Assembly: GCA_963693085.1 (NCBI GenBank)
Contig: OY856412.1
Span: 964,996,281 to 965,060,280, forward strand
Direction: 5' to 3'
Source of the DNA: Alisma plantago-aquatica
Taxonomy: Eukaryota; Streptophyta; Magnoliopsida; Alismatales; Alismataceae
Length of the DNA: 64,000 nucleotides
Under the pieces are notes generated by a model. The model had not been told where the DNA came from. It searched no databases and saw only the letters and a list, made by a program, of their open reading frames with translations. Within the stretch, counting starts at the first letter, position 1; every line of letters begins with the position of its first letter. This document shows, piece after piece, positions 45,865 through 59,495 of the stretch. The position numbers were made by a program, and so were the translations under genes.

Positions 45865-48800
45865 TGTTACAACCCCAATTTTCGGGTTCATATGGTGGGA
45901 AATGCAATTTCCCCAATAAATGTATGATTATGAGGAATGGTGTGAATTATATGTATTAAATGGATTCCCTTTGTAATATTTCCTTTTTGCATGTGATTTC
46001 ATGGATTATAATATATTAATAAATCCAACATGATTAAAAGGAAAAAGAAGAAATCAAATAATGCAATATTAAGAAGGAAATTTTAGATAATGAGGAAGAG
46101 ATAAGAAATATGTGGAAATATGGATAATGGGATATCATGGATGAGATTTTGAATCCACAAGGTTTGTAGTGGTAAAAGGATTTCACACATGAATAAATAA
46201 TCATGAATTTGGTTATGATAAATAAAATAATTATCATGGTTCCAAAAGAAAATAAAATACATGGTGTTTTAGGATAATTATCTTATCAAGAGAAGCAACA
46301 CAATGTTTAAGGCATCATGAGTAATATTTATAATTTGTGGTAAAAATTGGAATAAAAAGAAATGTCTTTTAATGGATATGTATTGTTGGAATTTTGGAAA
46401 TACCTTTCACATAAAAAGAACTCCCATACGATAATGGTAACTAACTACTTGCTTGGAGGGAAAGTATTGTGTATTGGATTATCTCGACCAAATCCATATT
46501 TATAAAATAGGATGGAAATAGTGTTGGTCATTTCTTTCCTTATACGTTAAGGCCACCAAATCCAAGGTATGAAAGAGGGAGGTTTCGTAGTACATGGAAA
46601 GGAAAGATGAGAACGAGCATCTATATATAAAGGTCTGCATAATGCGTGATTCAGAAACTACCTACCCTCTCCCCTACATCTCCCTTCAGACTCCACAATG
46701 TCTAGTTATCCCTCTTTCATCTCGACATTATGGATTGATCGGTAATGCCTTCAACGATACCCTGACCTGGAGGAGATCGAGTGTAGCTCTACGTGAAGAT
46801 CTGTTGACCATGGGATGTGATGCACATAACCTGAAGAGGACAGCACCCCTGGGCAGTGATCCCTTAGAAACTGACTTTTCTTCTCCTTCTTCCATCTGCC
46901 ATGGGAGGACACCTACACGGATGCTATTTCATGGCCCAAGGCCTATCACGGTGGTTGTACATCATCAAAGAACCATGAACCATAGTGTCCCTCTCATGTG
47001 GAACCCCGGTGTGAAGCCAGGGTCTGCAAACCGCCGCCTAGTTGTCTGCAGCTCACCCGATACCCAAGGGAGAGCGTCTCCCTCCAGGTGATGCTCCCTA
47101 GAGGCCAGGGAGGTGACCGACCTCTGTGCCTAGATGGTAGCACCATGCGGCCAGAGACAGAGAAGTTGTCGAGGGGGAGGGGGTTGCGCGGAATGAGCGT
47201 TGGAGTCCCTGCGTCTGGCAGGGAATAGCCCTAGCGCGAGGAGGAAGGAGGAAAGAGGCAAATGACCTATTTGCCCCTAAAAGTGTGTTCATGACACGAG
47301 GGTGTGGGCATCTTTTCACCCGATCTGGCCCAACAAATAAAGAAAATAATCACAGATGACGTGTCAAGCCCCGATTGGTTCAGGTAATATAAATCTTAAA
47401 AGAAATCTAGAAATTATTTGGTAGCTCTGATGAAGCAAAGTTATATATGAAAATTCATCAGAAAAATGCAAGGAATGCAATAAAAATAGATTTGATGATG
47501 AATCTAATTCTAATTCGAAAAGTGGTTAAAGTTGCCATCCTTAATCTGTTTACAACTAAGATTAACCCTAATTTGATGATTAATGAATTGAGAAGATTAA
47601 TATGGATGTTTTATGATGATATTAACATGTTGTTAATAAGTAAGACGTTTTGATGTCTAAAGAGATGATCCATATTCTTAATAGCATATTTTAGGGTTTT
47701 ATATGTTAATGTGCATTAAACTTAAGTTAGAAACCCTAATTGTGATTAAAGATTGAATCTATGATGTTTAATGGGTTAATTTGAGTACTAATAACCTGTT
47801 GAATGACAATGAAAGATTTAAATATGATCTAGATGAGAAATTGCATGTTTTAGGGTTTTAAACCAAGAATCCATGTTAATGCATGTAGAAACCCTAATTT
47901 AGGGTAAATGATGAAATTGATATGTTTAATTTGAAATATTTGGAAATATGATGATAATTGTTGATCATAAGCCGGTTAGGAAAGATAGGACAAAATAATT
48001 AGGGTTTATGAGTAGTTTTACTTATTTAGGGTTTGTAGTGACAAAAGTGATAACAAAACCCTAATATCAAGTGAAACCCTAAAATAAAGTAGTTTTAATT
48101 GCTTGCCTGGATTTCATACTTGCTTGGAATATTGCTATCTTGATTCGACTGAACAAGAATATGGTTATTTATGAATAATCGATCTAGTTTCATGAAGTTT
48201 TCTCAAACATTTGATCTATTGGATGCAACCTAAATTGTTGAGTGTTTATTTATGCAAACCTATAAAGTCACTATGATTATCACAATTAAGTATATATGTG
48301 CATTCTCGAGCCTACATGCCACCCTGATGTATGATGCATGACCAAGCCCCAGAGGGAAGGTTTATTCAGTCAAGCCCCAGAGGGAAGACCATTGGGAACT
48401 GAGAGGGGACCCCAGGCACCAAGCTCAGGATGGAGAATGTGGCCTTACGACCCTTGCAAGGACAGAATTCTAAGATAGGGTAATCCAGGGTTTAGGGCAA
48501 AAGCGGTTGAGAATGTCACATTGAAAACATAATTTGGATTGTTAATAACTTATTTGTGATAATTAGGTTGTTAGAAACTATTTGTGGAAATTTTGATTGC
48601 TCCCCACATACCAATATAGAAATATATTGACAGACGTTTTGATTGTCGGCGTTTTAGGTACAATTATTGAAAAAGACAAACAGTAAATTGAAACATTGTG
48701 AAGGTATGAATAATCATTCAAGGAGGATTAGATAGATAGACTTCATATGTGGATAGAAGTCTAGAAATCTAAAAATTTTACAAGGTATGCAAGATATTTA

Positions 48801-48950
48801 TTTTTATTTCATCTTTCTAGTTTAGTTGTAGTAGAATTTGATAATTATTATTTATTAAATGTCGAACCACTGATCCAAAAATATTGGGATAACATCTCTA
48901 ACCTTCTGGTCTTCCTTAATTGGGGGTTATCGGGAGGCGGGGTCGTTACA
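45865..48950 (+). mobile_element. 3' LTR of element E (3.09 kb)
   Basis: Starts TGTTACAACCCC after a purine tract and ends GGGGTCGTTACA, followed by ATAAG. It contains a TATA box near 46,620 (CTATATATAAAGG), a GC-rich block (46,640-47,260) that may be a leader exon with a donor CAG|GTAATAT near 47,383, an AT-rich block with about eight telomere-like AAACCCTAA motifs (47,690-48,085), and the end block. The open frame 46,594-47,091 is within the leader and probably not a protein. Confidence 0.93.
46618..46632 (+). promoter_or_regulatory. TATA box of element E LTR
   Basis: ATCTATATATAAAGG; conserved in the inverted LTR head (13,538-13,548, minus). Confidence 0.65.
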
Positions 48951-48955
48951 ATAAG
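48951..48955 (+). repeat. Target-site duplication ATAAG of element E (3' side)
   Basis: Five bases after the LTR end that match the flank of the inverted LTR head at 14,304-14,308. Confidence 0.7.
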
Positions 48956-50194
48956 GTACTGTTAAAGCATCTCGAAGTTATGAAACTGACATATGACATC
49001 ATATATAATTCATGAAAAGTATTACCCATTTGTGGTCATGGTAAAAGAATTCACTTTATTTTCATTTTTGATAAGAAAGTAACTTTCATATCTAACTTTA
49101 TAACCACCAAGAATGTTCTCAATATATTTATATAGATAATATATCATTCACATAGAGTTTTATTAACCTTTTTAACTCATATCTACACATGAGTGGGACT
49201 CTTGTGTATATGTTAATATCACATTTATGCATTATTTCCATTACTACATCTTTCATCACTTATCAAAATAGAAGAAAATTTATGAAATTAGTTGCTATTA
49301 AAAGTATGTTAAATAGATAAATTGTAACCAACAAAAAATCAACTAATTTATGACACAAATTGAGAAATTAATTTTTTCTTTACACTTTCTCATATATGCG
49401 TATCGATACCATAACATACCCTTTTTGTCAATCTTCATAATGGGTTTATTATTTATTCTATTAAAATCACATGAAAACAAATCCTATGTGATTATTTGAT
49501 AATGATCCTCTCTTTCTCAAGTTCTCTTCATATACAAATTTTCTCATCACTTTATATTTTCTTTCCATATTTAATGGGGAAATTACAATTTTGATTTTGT
49601 TCACAAAAATAATTTATAGATATACATTGACTTTTTTTTACTAAATTTTAATTATTTGCTATTGAATAGTATGTGTCATACTGCCTCATAAAGATTTCAT
49701 AACAAGACTATATTAAATTTCCATGGCCATTATTTGCTTTTTGACACATTTTTTAATTTTGAAGGATTTAATTTTAATTTAATTATTATTAGAAATAATA
49801 ACATGGATCTCTCTTTATTTTATTTGAAACATATACATGTGTTAAATTAGTCTAACTTGAACTTACTATATTTAATATTGCATGTGCATGAGCACGTGTG
49901 TATTCACTAATATAATAGAATATGAGAAAATTTTAAGGTGAGGAGTTGTGCAATTACAACATCACAAGTTCCCCTCACAAAAGCATGGGGTTTGATACTC
50001 AATCAATGCACTCCCGAACGGGACAACAGTGAGCTAACTAGGTGAGGTGTGTTAAGTCATGCTACCATGTGTCGGTTCTTGAAGTTTATTCTACTAGGGT
50101 GGTCCATTAGCGGCCCGCTCTAGAAGGCGTTTCCACGTAAATCTAACAAAATTTAAAGATATTTGGGTCATACAAGAAATGCTTCATAGTTAAT
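48956..50194. other. AT-rich sequence without gene; possible SINE at its right end
   Basis: No coding sequence. It is the right flank of E. At 49,935-50,000 there is a weak RNA polymerase III-like pair: GGTGAGGAGTTGTGC and, about 50 bp on, GGTTTGATACTC (close to the B box GGTTCGANTCC). This could be a degraded SINE running to about 50,150. Confidence 0.4.
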
Positions 50195-53183
50195 TGTAAA
50201 GAGTGGGATCCCAAAGGGGAACCACTCCCTACTATAAATAAATAGGCAACATCCCAAACCAAACACCAATATAAAATTTTCCTTAAAAGGGATGAAACCA
50301 ATTTATTCAACATGATTGTATCATAACACCAAAGTAACAACGGAATTTAAAGATGTATCTAACCATTACAAAGCTTGTTATCATTACTAGACTTTCACTA
50401 CGTATGGTGATATAAAGGAAAAACTAACTACATATAGGACTAGATGAGGATCACCTAACAACTTCAAGCAAGTCTCCCATGAGGTCAGCTACACTGGTTG
50501 TGGTCTAGGTCCACCTTGATTATCCTCTCCTTGTCCAACACCTGGGGTTGGAAGCGTACCCCATAAAAGGAAAGGAAAAGAGAACATAGCAAAAAGCTGG
50601 TATGTGCATACTAAAATAAAGTTGAGCAATTATGGAATAAAAAGTTATCAAGTAGAGAAGGCTTCCCATATAAAAGTAAATGACTACCCAATCAGGCATA
50701 AAAGAAAGATTCAAAACAAAAGAGATACTTTCCATAACCAAACAAATAAAATTCTGTCATACTATCACATATAAATAATTAGGGCACACACCCCATAATC
50801 ATCAACCTGCATTCATGTGAGATAAGCATAACACTAGAACAATATAAAAACAAAGGCGGCCAAGCCTCACAAACTTGAAACCTGATAGAGAAGACATACT
50901 ACCAACTCCCAATATATATAAAAGTTGGGCCAAGCCTCACAAACTTGAAACCCATGTATGTGGCACCACCACCTCCATCCCAATAATAATAGGGGCATAC
51001 TGCCCAAAAACCAATGAAATTACACTACTCTAGTGCTACTGAATCACATAGCAAGTTTAATGTAGAGGCAAGTAAAAAGTATAGTCAGATTAAACAAAAG
51101 TTGCCATCATACTAATGGACAACATAAACATCCACCATAAAAGTGGGCAAGAGATATCACATATTATCAATTAGTGTTCCAACATGAACAAAGCATAAGA
51201 AAAGACCAAAAGAATGTCCAAAGATGATCACAAGATCAGTAACAAATATATTAGTTCACATGAACCATAATTTTTAAAAGAACAAGATATTATGTAGGCC
51301 AATGTCCATAGGACCAAGAGAATGATAAAGGTAGTTTATTGCTCAAAAATAATAATAGGAGATGCAAACATACCTTAAACCAGGGTCCTAGAAACTCTCT
51401 TCACCAACCTAGTTGTTTCCAAGATCAACCTTGCCTTATAACAAATTATTCACATGTATTAGGGTTTGAGATTCATATATGTGTAATGAAACCCTAATTC
51501 TAGACCTTTCTACAAAATGCAAGATTTTATAGGATTTTGGAATCCAAACCTAAACGAATCGACTTATTAGGTTTTTCTGATTAATAAAACATATTTATTT
51601 ACTAATTTTGGAGCTCATATGGATTAGTTACCAATTTTAGGACTTTTTATATTAATTAATTAGATCCTTAAAATCCATCATAAAAAATGTAAATTAGGCT
51701 TTGAAACTATTTTTATTAGAAAGAACACATTTTCCAATTCTAAAACATCTTTTTTTATAATTTTTGGATAAGCGGATCAAAAGATATGGTTTTTGCAATT
51801 TCAACCAATCAAAAAATTATATAAAGCCACATAGGTGACAAAATCGGCAAAAAGAGAACAAAAAGTAGGCCAGACCCACATGACTTGGCCCAACCATAGG
51901 CGGCTAAGTCACTGGTCAAACCCACGCAACCTTGGTCCGCAAAGAAAACAAAATGCAAGAAAAAGACGTTAATACCCCTCATGCTAGAAAGCAAGAAAAG
52001 AAGAAATGTGGAAGGGTAAGGCATTGATTCGGCAGAGGGGATTCTTCTCCCACCTGCTCATGCCATGGCTGCCCGAGCATATTAGCCAAGTTTGGGTGAA
52101 TCTACCATACATGATCAAATAAGGAATCGAAGGCGGGGAAAGGAAGAAGGGGACTAACTGAAGTTGCCTCCACTGACAATTGACACGAAGATGTCCCTGA
52201 GAGCCAGAGAGAAGAGTTGCAAATTTTGAGAGCATACCGCGGTTGTCTACTGTGAAGCAAGAGCAAATTGGGAAATTGGTGTGAGAGGAGAGTTGCGTAT
52301 GGTGCAGCGGAACTTGGGCTAGGGTGATCTATTTATAGGGTGTAGTGTTAGGGTGTCTTTGAAAGGGGATTTCAAGAACCTTTGAGAAGGACTTGGGTAA
52401 ATCACCATTAATGGAAATGAGTACTCACAAAAGGTATCAACCCATGCAAAATCTCTTCACAAATTTGTTGGTTGAAGAATCTTGAAAAATCATCAAGAAA
52501 CGAGAGAGAAAGCTGTGAGAAACTGACTCTCGTTACTATTTAAACACACTGGGTCTCCCACTCAAGGTAGGAGACTATATGTGCATTGTCGGACCTAATA
52601 TCGGACGGTCAGCATTGCTCACAAAACTCAAATTGGAAACTTTATCCAAAATCGGATTTGTAATAAAGTGAAATATAAATAATTATATCGTTTCTTTCCA
52701 AATCAAATTGAGGGTGTAAACAAACTCCAAATTGGATGAAATTTTACACGGAGGCCAATTATGGCATGTAGATTCCGATTATGCAATTAGATTTGCCTTT
52801 TGAGAACCTTTAATGTGTTACATAAATCAAATACTATTTTCTCTTTCCTCATGCATTAATGATTTTAAGACTCTCCAAATTTGATGAAACTTTACCCACA
52901 AGTCACATTAAGTGCCTTGGATATGAATTTGCCATCAATTTTACATGTTGGAGTTGTTTGCACATTTATTTAATATTTTGAAGGATCTACACACTTTCTC
53001 TCTCCTAATTTCATCTTTTAATCAAATATTCTCCAAATTGAGTGAAAATTCACCCAAAGGCATATTTTAATGTGTAGATTACGAATATAAGATTATTTTC
53101 CACTTATGGAGTCATTAAGTATTTTATTTCATTTTTTTGAAGTAAAATCACCTTTTCTTTTCTAAATAAAATAGATGTGATTA
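50195..53183 (-). mobile_element. D-family LTR-like sequence (copy D1)
   Basis: Begins TGTAAAGAGTGGGATCCC, nearly the same as the sharp insertion edge of D2 at 60,616, and follows the same layout (rare-CG AT-rich blocks, TATGTGCATACTAAAATAAAG near 50,600). A TATA-like CCTATAAATAG lies on the minus strand near 52,330-52,340, after a GC-richer block (51,990-52,330), so transcription would run left. No PBS adjoins the left edge, so this is a 3' or solo LTR or a non-autonomous element. The right edge is not established; similar sequence continues into the tandem duplication. Confidence 0.6.
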
Positions 53184-55070
53184 TTATTATCCTAAATTTG
53201 TGAAACTTGGACTCCAAGCCAAATCACATCCAAAGAAAATGAATCTGAGGTTATTTTTAACCAATAAGTTTTTCTTTTATAAATCTTAACCCATTATCCA
53301 TTATTTCCATTATTTCTCTTATTAAATAATTCAGTATCACATTACCTTGCTTAAAGAGTTATTATTTATCTTTTTATCTTTTCCTTGTCCTAAAAAGGTT
53401 ATAGAAAATTCTAGAACGAATTTATCTTAACATTATCTCATTTAGTTTATTAATTCTATATTTATTACGTTTTCTCATAGTCTTCCTATGTATATTATCT
53501 TGCTTATCATCATACATTAATCACCATTACTTCATAATACACATTCTATGCGTATTTTATTGGTATAAAGATTAATTATGAAAGCATTAAGCCATTATTG
53601 GTTTTACATGTCCACATGTTAGGGTGATTTATTTATGCATTAACATATTAGGGTTTCAATTATCCACTAATGTGTATATCTTTTACCCTTGTTTGGCTAA
53701 GCCCAAAGACTAATGTCTCTAACCTCTTAACCTTGGAATAGGATTAGGCTCTAGGTTTCAGTATGTTATATTAATAGAAAAAGTAATATTTTATATTTTT
53801 CATAGTTTAAAAACTTTCAACAATAGATCCATATATCATATCATCATTAAGATGTCCTTCAACAATAAATGTAAAGTTGTTAATTACTTTAGTGCTTAAT
53901 GATTATGATAGATGTATGATGCAATATTCCTTTAGTATCTTGTGGAATTTATGATGGAAACAATTGTCTTAGATATGTTATGGCTTGCTTAAATTGGTAA
54001 TAATGAGAAATGGTATTATCCTTGAAGCTCCTTACACGACTTTATGAATATGGAAGATGGATTGAGTAATACAATGATGGTGCCTTATATAGTGGTAATG
54101 TATACACTTTTATGGTATAAGGGGGCATATGGCCCACATGATAAGCCATTGGGGAAGATCCAAGTGAGTATGGTGACTATTTATGGCTTGATACCTATTG
54201 GTGATCAATTGAACACAATTGATGAATGCATGAGATTGCATGCATATAGTATGTGACTCTTTCCGTTATACATCCAAATTATTTACTACTTAGTATTGCT
54301 CTATTTGTTGTGTCTCTGTATAATAAGGATAGACCAAAGATCTTAAAGTAAACTAGGCAAATCAAGATAGTATTCCTTCTATAAAAGGGTCATGAAAGAT
54401 TAGTAATCTGACTAAGTAATGAATGAAACTTTAGTCATGTAGTGTATGCCCTATGCACTGTAGGATTTCTCGGTGTTTAGAAGTTGGTCAAGGTAAATGA
54501 ATATTATTCTAGTGATCTAAGTATCATGAGAAAGTACTTAGAGTAACATGTTGTTGAATACATGCATGTTATGGAGAATTTATGAGTCATAGTACCCCTT
54601 GATGTCCTAAAATCACCTCTTTTATATGAGTGTGGTTGAGGCTGTATTTCGTTTGGTGGTATGATGATTCTACCAATGTGATTGATGTGATATGAATGTG
54701 TAAGTTTATATGGTAGTACTGCCAATGTGATATGATATGTGGAATTCCACGTGTACCTATAGTGGAGCTAACATTTATGTAGCTTGCATGCCTATGAGCC
54801 CCTACTTCTATAACAACATCAGTTGGAGCATGATGGGATCCTAGTAAGACCAAATACTCCTGAGATCCTATATAATGAGCTTAGGCACTTTGCTTGCATA
54901 ATATTCTAATTTGGACAATACACTACAAATTATCTAGGACAAAAACCTAACATATAATACAACCAATGAGGACATAAGGATGATTCCTTATAATGATTTC
55001 ATGTAGGATATTTATACGGCCTTCTAATAATGGTAAGTTATTGTGTATATAGTTATTTAAGATAATATGT
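53184..55070. repeat. 1.89-kb tandem duplication, unit 1
   Basis: Aligns with unit 2 from AAATTTGT(G/C)AAACTTGGAC (53,194 and 55,081, offset 1,887) to CCTTCTAATAATGGTAAGTT (55,020 and 56,908, offset 1,888) with only scattered differences. No gene is recognised in it; open frames occur in both units at the same places but are short. Confidence 0.95.
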
Positions 55071-56960
55071 CTATTATCTTAAATTTGTCAAACTTGGACT
55101 CCAAGCCAAATCACATCCAAAGAAAATGAATCTAAGGTTATTTTTAACCAATAAGTTTTCCTTTTATAAATCTTAACCCATTATCCATTATTTCCATTAT
55201 TTCTCTTATTAAATAATTCAGTATCACATTACCTTGCTTAAAGAGTTATTATTTATCTTTTTATCTTTTCGTTGTCCTAAAAAGGTTATAGAAAATTCTA
55301 GTACGAATTTATCTTAACATTTTCTCATTTAGTTTATTAATTCTATATTTATTACATTTTCTCATAGTCTTCCTATGCATATTATCTTGCTTATCATCAT
55401 ACCTTAATCATCATTACTTCATAATACACATTCTATGTGTATTTTATTGGTATAAAGATTAATTATGAAAGCATTAAGCCATTATTGGTTTTACATGTCC
55501 ACATGTTAGGGTTATTTATTTATGCATTAACATATTAGGGTTTCAATTATCCACTAATGTGTATATCTTTTACCCTTGTTTGGCTAATCCCAAAGACTAA
55601 GGTCTCTAACCTCTTAACCTTGGAATAGGATTAGGCTCTAGGTTTCAGTATGTTATATTAATAGCAAAAGTAATATTTTATATTTTTCATAGTTTAAAAA
55701 CTTTCAACAATAGATCCATATATCATATCATCATTAAGATGTCCTTCAACAATAAATGTAAACTTGTTAATTACTTTAGTGCTTAATGATTATGATAGAT
55801 GTATGATGCAATACTCCTTTAGTATCTTGTGGAATTTATGACGGAAACAATTGTCTTAGATATGTTATGGCTTGCTTAAATTGGTAATAATGAGAAATGG
55901 TATTATCCTTGAAGCTCCTTACACGACTTTATGAATATGGAAGATGGATTGAGTAATACAATGATGATGCCTTATTTAGTGGTAATGTATACACTTTATG
56001 GTATAAGGGGGCATATGGCCCACATGATAAGCCATTGGGGAAGATCCAAGTGAGTATGGTGATTATTTATGGCTTGATACATATTGGTGATCAATTGAAC
56101 ACAATTGATGAATGCATGAGATTGCATGCAAATAGTATGCGACTCTTTCCATTAAACGTCCAAATTATTTACTACTTAGTATTGCTCTATTTATTGTGTC
56201 TCTGTATAATAAGGATAGACCAAAGATCTTAAAGTAAACTAGGCAAATCAAGATAGTATTCCTTCTATAAAAGGGTCATGAAAGATGAGTAATCTGACTA
56301 AGTAATGAATGAAACTTTAGTCATGTAGTGTATGCCCTATGCACTGTAGGATTTCCCAGTGTTTAGAAGTTGGTGAAGGTAAATGAATATTATTCTAGTG
56401 ATCTAAGTATCATGAGAAAGTACTTAGAGTAACATGTTGTTGAATACATGCATGTTATTGAGAATTTATGAGTCATAGTACCCCTTGATGTCCTAAAATC
56501 ACCTCTTTTATATGAGTGTGGTTGAGGTTGTATTTCTTTTGGCGGTATGATGATTCTACCAATGTGATTGATGTGATATGAATGTGTAAGTTTATATGGT
56601 AGTACTGCCAATGTGATATGATATGTGCAATTCGACGTGTACCTATAGTGGAGCTAACATTTATGTAGCTTGCATGCCTATGAGCCCCTACTTCTATAAC
56701 AACATCAGTTGGAGCATGATGGGATCCTAGTAAGACCAAATACTCATGAGATCCTATATAATGAGCTTAGGCACTTTGCTTGCATAATATTCTAATTTGG
56801 ACAATACACTACAAATTATCTAGGACAACAACCTAACATATAATACAACCAATGAGGACATAAGGATAATTCCTTACAATAATTTCATGTAGGATATTTA
56901 TATACTGCCTTCTAATAATGGTAAGTTATTGTGTATATAGTTATTTAAGATAATATGTCT
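55071..56960. repeat. 1.89-kb tandem duplication, unit 2
   Basis: Direct neighbour of unit 1; the shared TATTATC at the junction marks the joint. After ATATGTCTATT (56,950) the sequence becomes unique. Confidence 0.95.
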
Positions 56961-58406
56961 ATTTTGATTAAAAAATAATGCATCTCCTTCTTACTTAAAT
57001 ATGTATAATATGCTAGCAAGGCATGCTTAACCATCTTGGTGGGATCGCTCCTCTTGTTTGGACTCTTTACGACTCATGTGGTCCTTTGATGTATTTTTAG
57101 TTATAACAGAAGCATCAAAAAGTCTAAGATGACACAAGTTAATGAACCATTATATATATCAGTCTAGAGTGTTTATGTACTCTCATGATCCAGAATGTTG
57201 GGTGCATAGTTGATATGATTTGATGCATGATTCTTTCTTTACTATTTCTTGTAATTGTAAACGACAAACTACTTCATATTTGTAGTGATATGATGTACCT
57301 TTTGTATGTTGATATATTTGTAATCTACTTGCTATGACCAATAAAGATGGCTTCAATTCTTTAAATGACATACCTTATTTTACATCATGATGCCATGTTG
57401 TTGTTTGGATTATCCATCATGATTATGAAATGTTTTCTATTGGTAAAATAGTTTGATATATGACTTGTTATCTTAGTTTTAGAATTCCATGTTGTGTGAG
57501 ATATTCTTGTGTTCCAAGTGGTTAACAACATCTTTTGATTCAAAGTTTTGACATTGTGCTTCTTTTAAAAACAACATATTTTTCTTAGGATTTCTACTTT
57601 CTTTTCTATCAAATTTTGTTAAGGAAGGTCCTCGCACACATGAAGTGTATTACAACATGTGGAATTATCCCAAAAATTTACGATCTCACCATATGCTATC
57701 TAGAGTAGATGTGGCACTCTATGACTGTTGAACTAGCTCATTACCATACAATAGAGATTTCCTTGTGTTGCCTTAATAGTTAGAGAACCTAGACATATAA
57801 TTTGATATCCTCCTCTAAGCTCGAGTGTGCATAAGTGAGTCAAAGAACTAATATGGATTCCATAAGTAATGCAGTAACTTGAACTAGCTAAACTCTCTAT
57901 ACTAGGTGCCATTAGACTCTCCAATTATTGTTGTTTACCAAACTATAATAAGGATATCATCACTATCAAGATTATTCCCTTATAACCCACCAACACACTC
58001 CATATATGTCATACTAAAATTGACCAGTCAATATGCCCATGTTCTCCTTCATGACTCAGACCTCTATGATGGCTTCTACTGTGTTCAGGACACTAAAGTG
58101 TAATAGATGATTTTTTAACATTATTCACTTCTCTACTACACAATTCTGAGCTCAACCTTGTATTTAGCTCATCCCATTTCATATTATATAATTTGTAGTA
58201 TAATTGAGCTACTAACAATTCATAATATATTCCACCTATACAAAATAAACTTGTTACATGTTAAAATACTAAAAATCATACTAAAATCACAACCATATGT
58301 GAACTAGCATCTTTGACACTTTATTGGATTTATTTTATTATTGAGAAATATGGCAAACCTTGATTTGTTTTTGCATCTATATTTTCATCTTAAATTTTTT
58401 TAGCAT
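56961..58406. other. AT-rich sequence without recognisable gene
   Basis: I see nothing assignable. Open frames of 60-65 codons (57,733-57,924 minus; 57,906-58,103 plus) have no recognised product. Confidence 0.5.
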
Positions 58407-58439
58407 CACTACTACAGAAATGGCTTATAACGTCACTTT

Positions 58440-58985
58440 TAAAGGCGTCGGTTGCATAAGTACACCGACACCTAAACAATAAAGTGTCGGTTTATAAAAT
58501 AAACCGACATCAGTTTATGAAGGGCGACCAGACACAGGTGTCGCTTTTATTCGGTGTCGGTTCCTTAATAAAAAACCGACACCTAAAATTAACCGCCAAA
58601 TCCAAAATTTCCAGCGAAAAAAATTACCTCCAAAATTTAACATATGACGTCGGTCATTAACTAATAAACCGACGACTAAAGGTTATTCGTGAAACAGAAA
58701 TTGAGCACATTTTGATCGTCAGTTTTACAACAATGACCGACACTTATGGGTTTTCCCGCGCTGTTTGTGGGAAATTTTTCACACCCTTTGAGCATCAGAA
58801 GTTTAAAAAAACCGACGACTATGGTCATTAATCGAGAACAAATTTTTTAATCGGCATATGTAGATAGACGTCGGTTTTTTTCTAGTTAAAACCGACGACT
58901 ATCATTGAGAATAGGTGTCAGTTTTTGTGTAGAACCGACACCTTTAGTTTTATGTGTCGGTTTTATTTAATAACTGACACCGAAT
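58440..58985. repeat. Subterminal repeats of CACTA-3
   Basis: At least a dozen GTCGGTTTT or AACCGAC motifs in both orientations, many as facing pairs forming short potential hairpins. Confidence 0.85.
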
Positions 58986-58999
58986 GTTAACTTAAGTCA

Positions 59000-59495
59000 C
59001 CCGCGTGAGCCAGACTCTTCCCCTTTTGTTTCATTCATTTCCACGATAGAGGGTTTGCTAGTTCGGCGATTCCTCTGCTCCACCGCCGCTCGCTGCTCCT
59101 CTGCCTCTGCCTCCACCTCCGCCACCGTTTGCTGGTGCTTTGGTCGCCGACGTCACCGCCACTCGTCGACGCCAGTCACCGCACCTGTACTTCCGCCTCC
59201 GCCGCCTCTGCTTCTGCCAGCTGCTGCCAGTTCTCCATCCGCTTCTCTCCAGGCCAGCCGCGACTCCTAGGGCTCTGCTCCCTGCTCTCCAGGTCGCAGG
59301 TCGCTGCTCCTCTCCCTCCTCCTTGCTCGCTCGTCGGCTACCTACATGTTTCCTGCTCGCCGGCTGCCCGCTCGACTGCCTGCCGGCTCCCTGCTCGCCT
59401 GCCTGTTGATCGCCGCCTGCCTGCTCACCCCCTGCCTACTTTCCTGCCCTCCATATCACCCTCTCTCACTACTTACGCCTGGCTGGACTCAAACA
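59000..59495 (+). promoter_or_regulatory. CACTA-3 promoter block and GC-rich leader exon
   Basis: GAGCCAGACTCTTCCCCTT as in CACTA-2, then CCTCTGCCTCC/GCTGCTCC-type low-complexity GC-rich DNA. Open frames in all three forward frames (for example 59,129-59,620) reflect the composition, not proteins. Confidence 0.6.

Noticed and set aside
46594..47091. Open frame of 165 codons in the 3' LTR of E
   Set aside because: It spans the TATA/leader part of the LTR, has no recognised domain and is broken in the other LTR copy.
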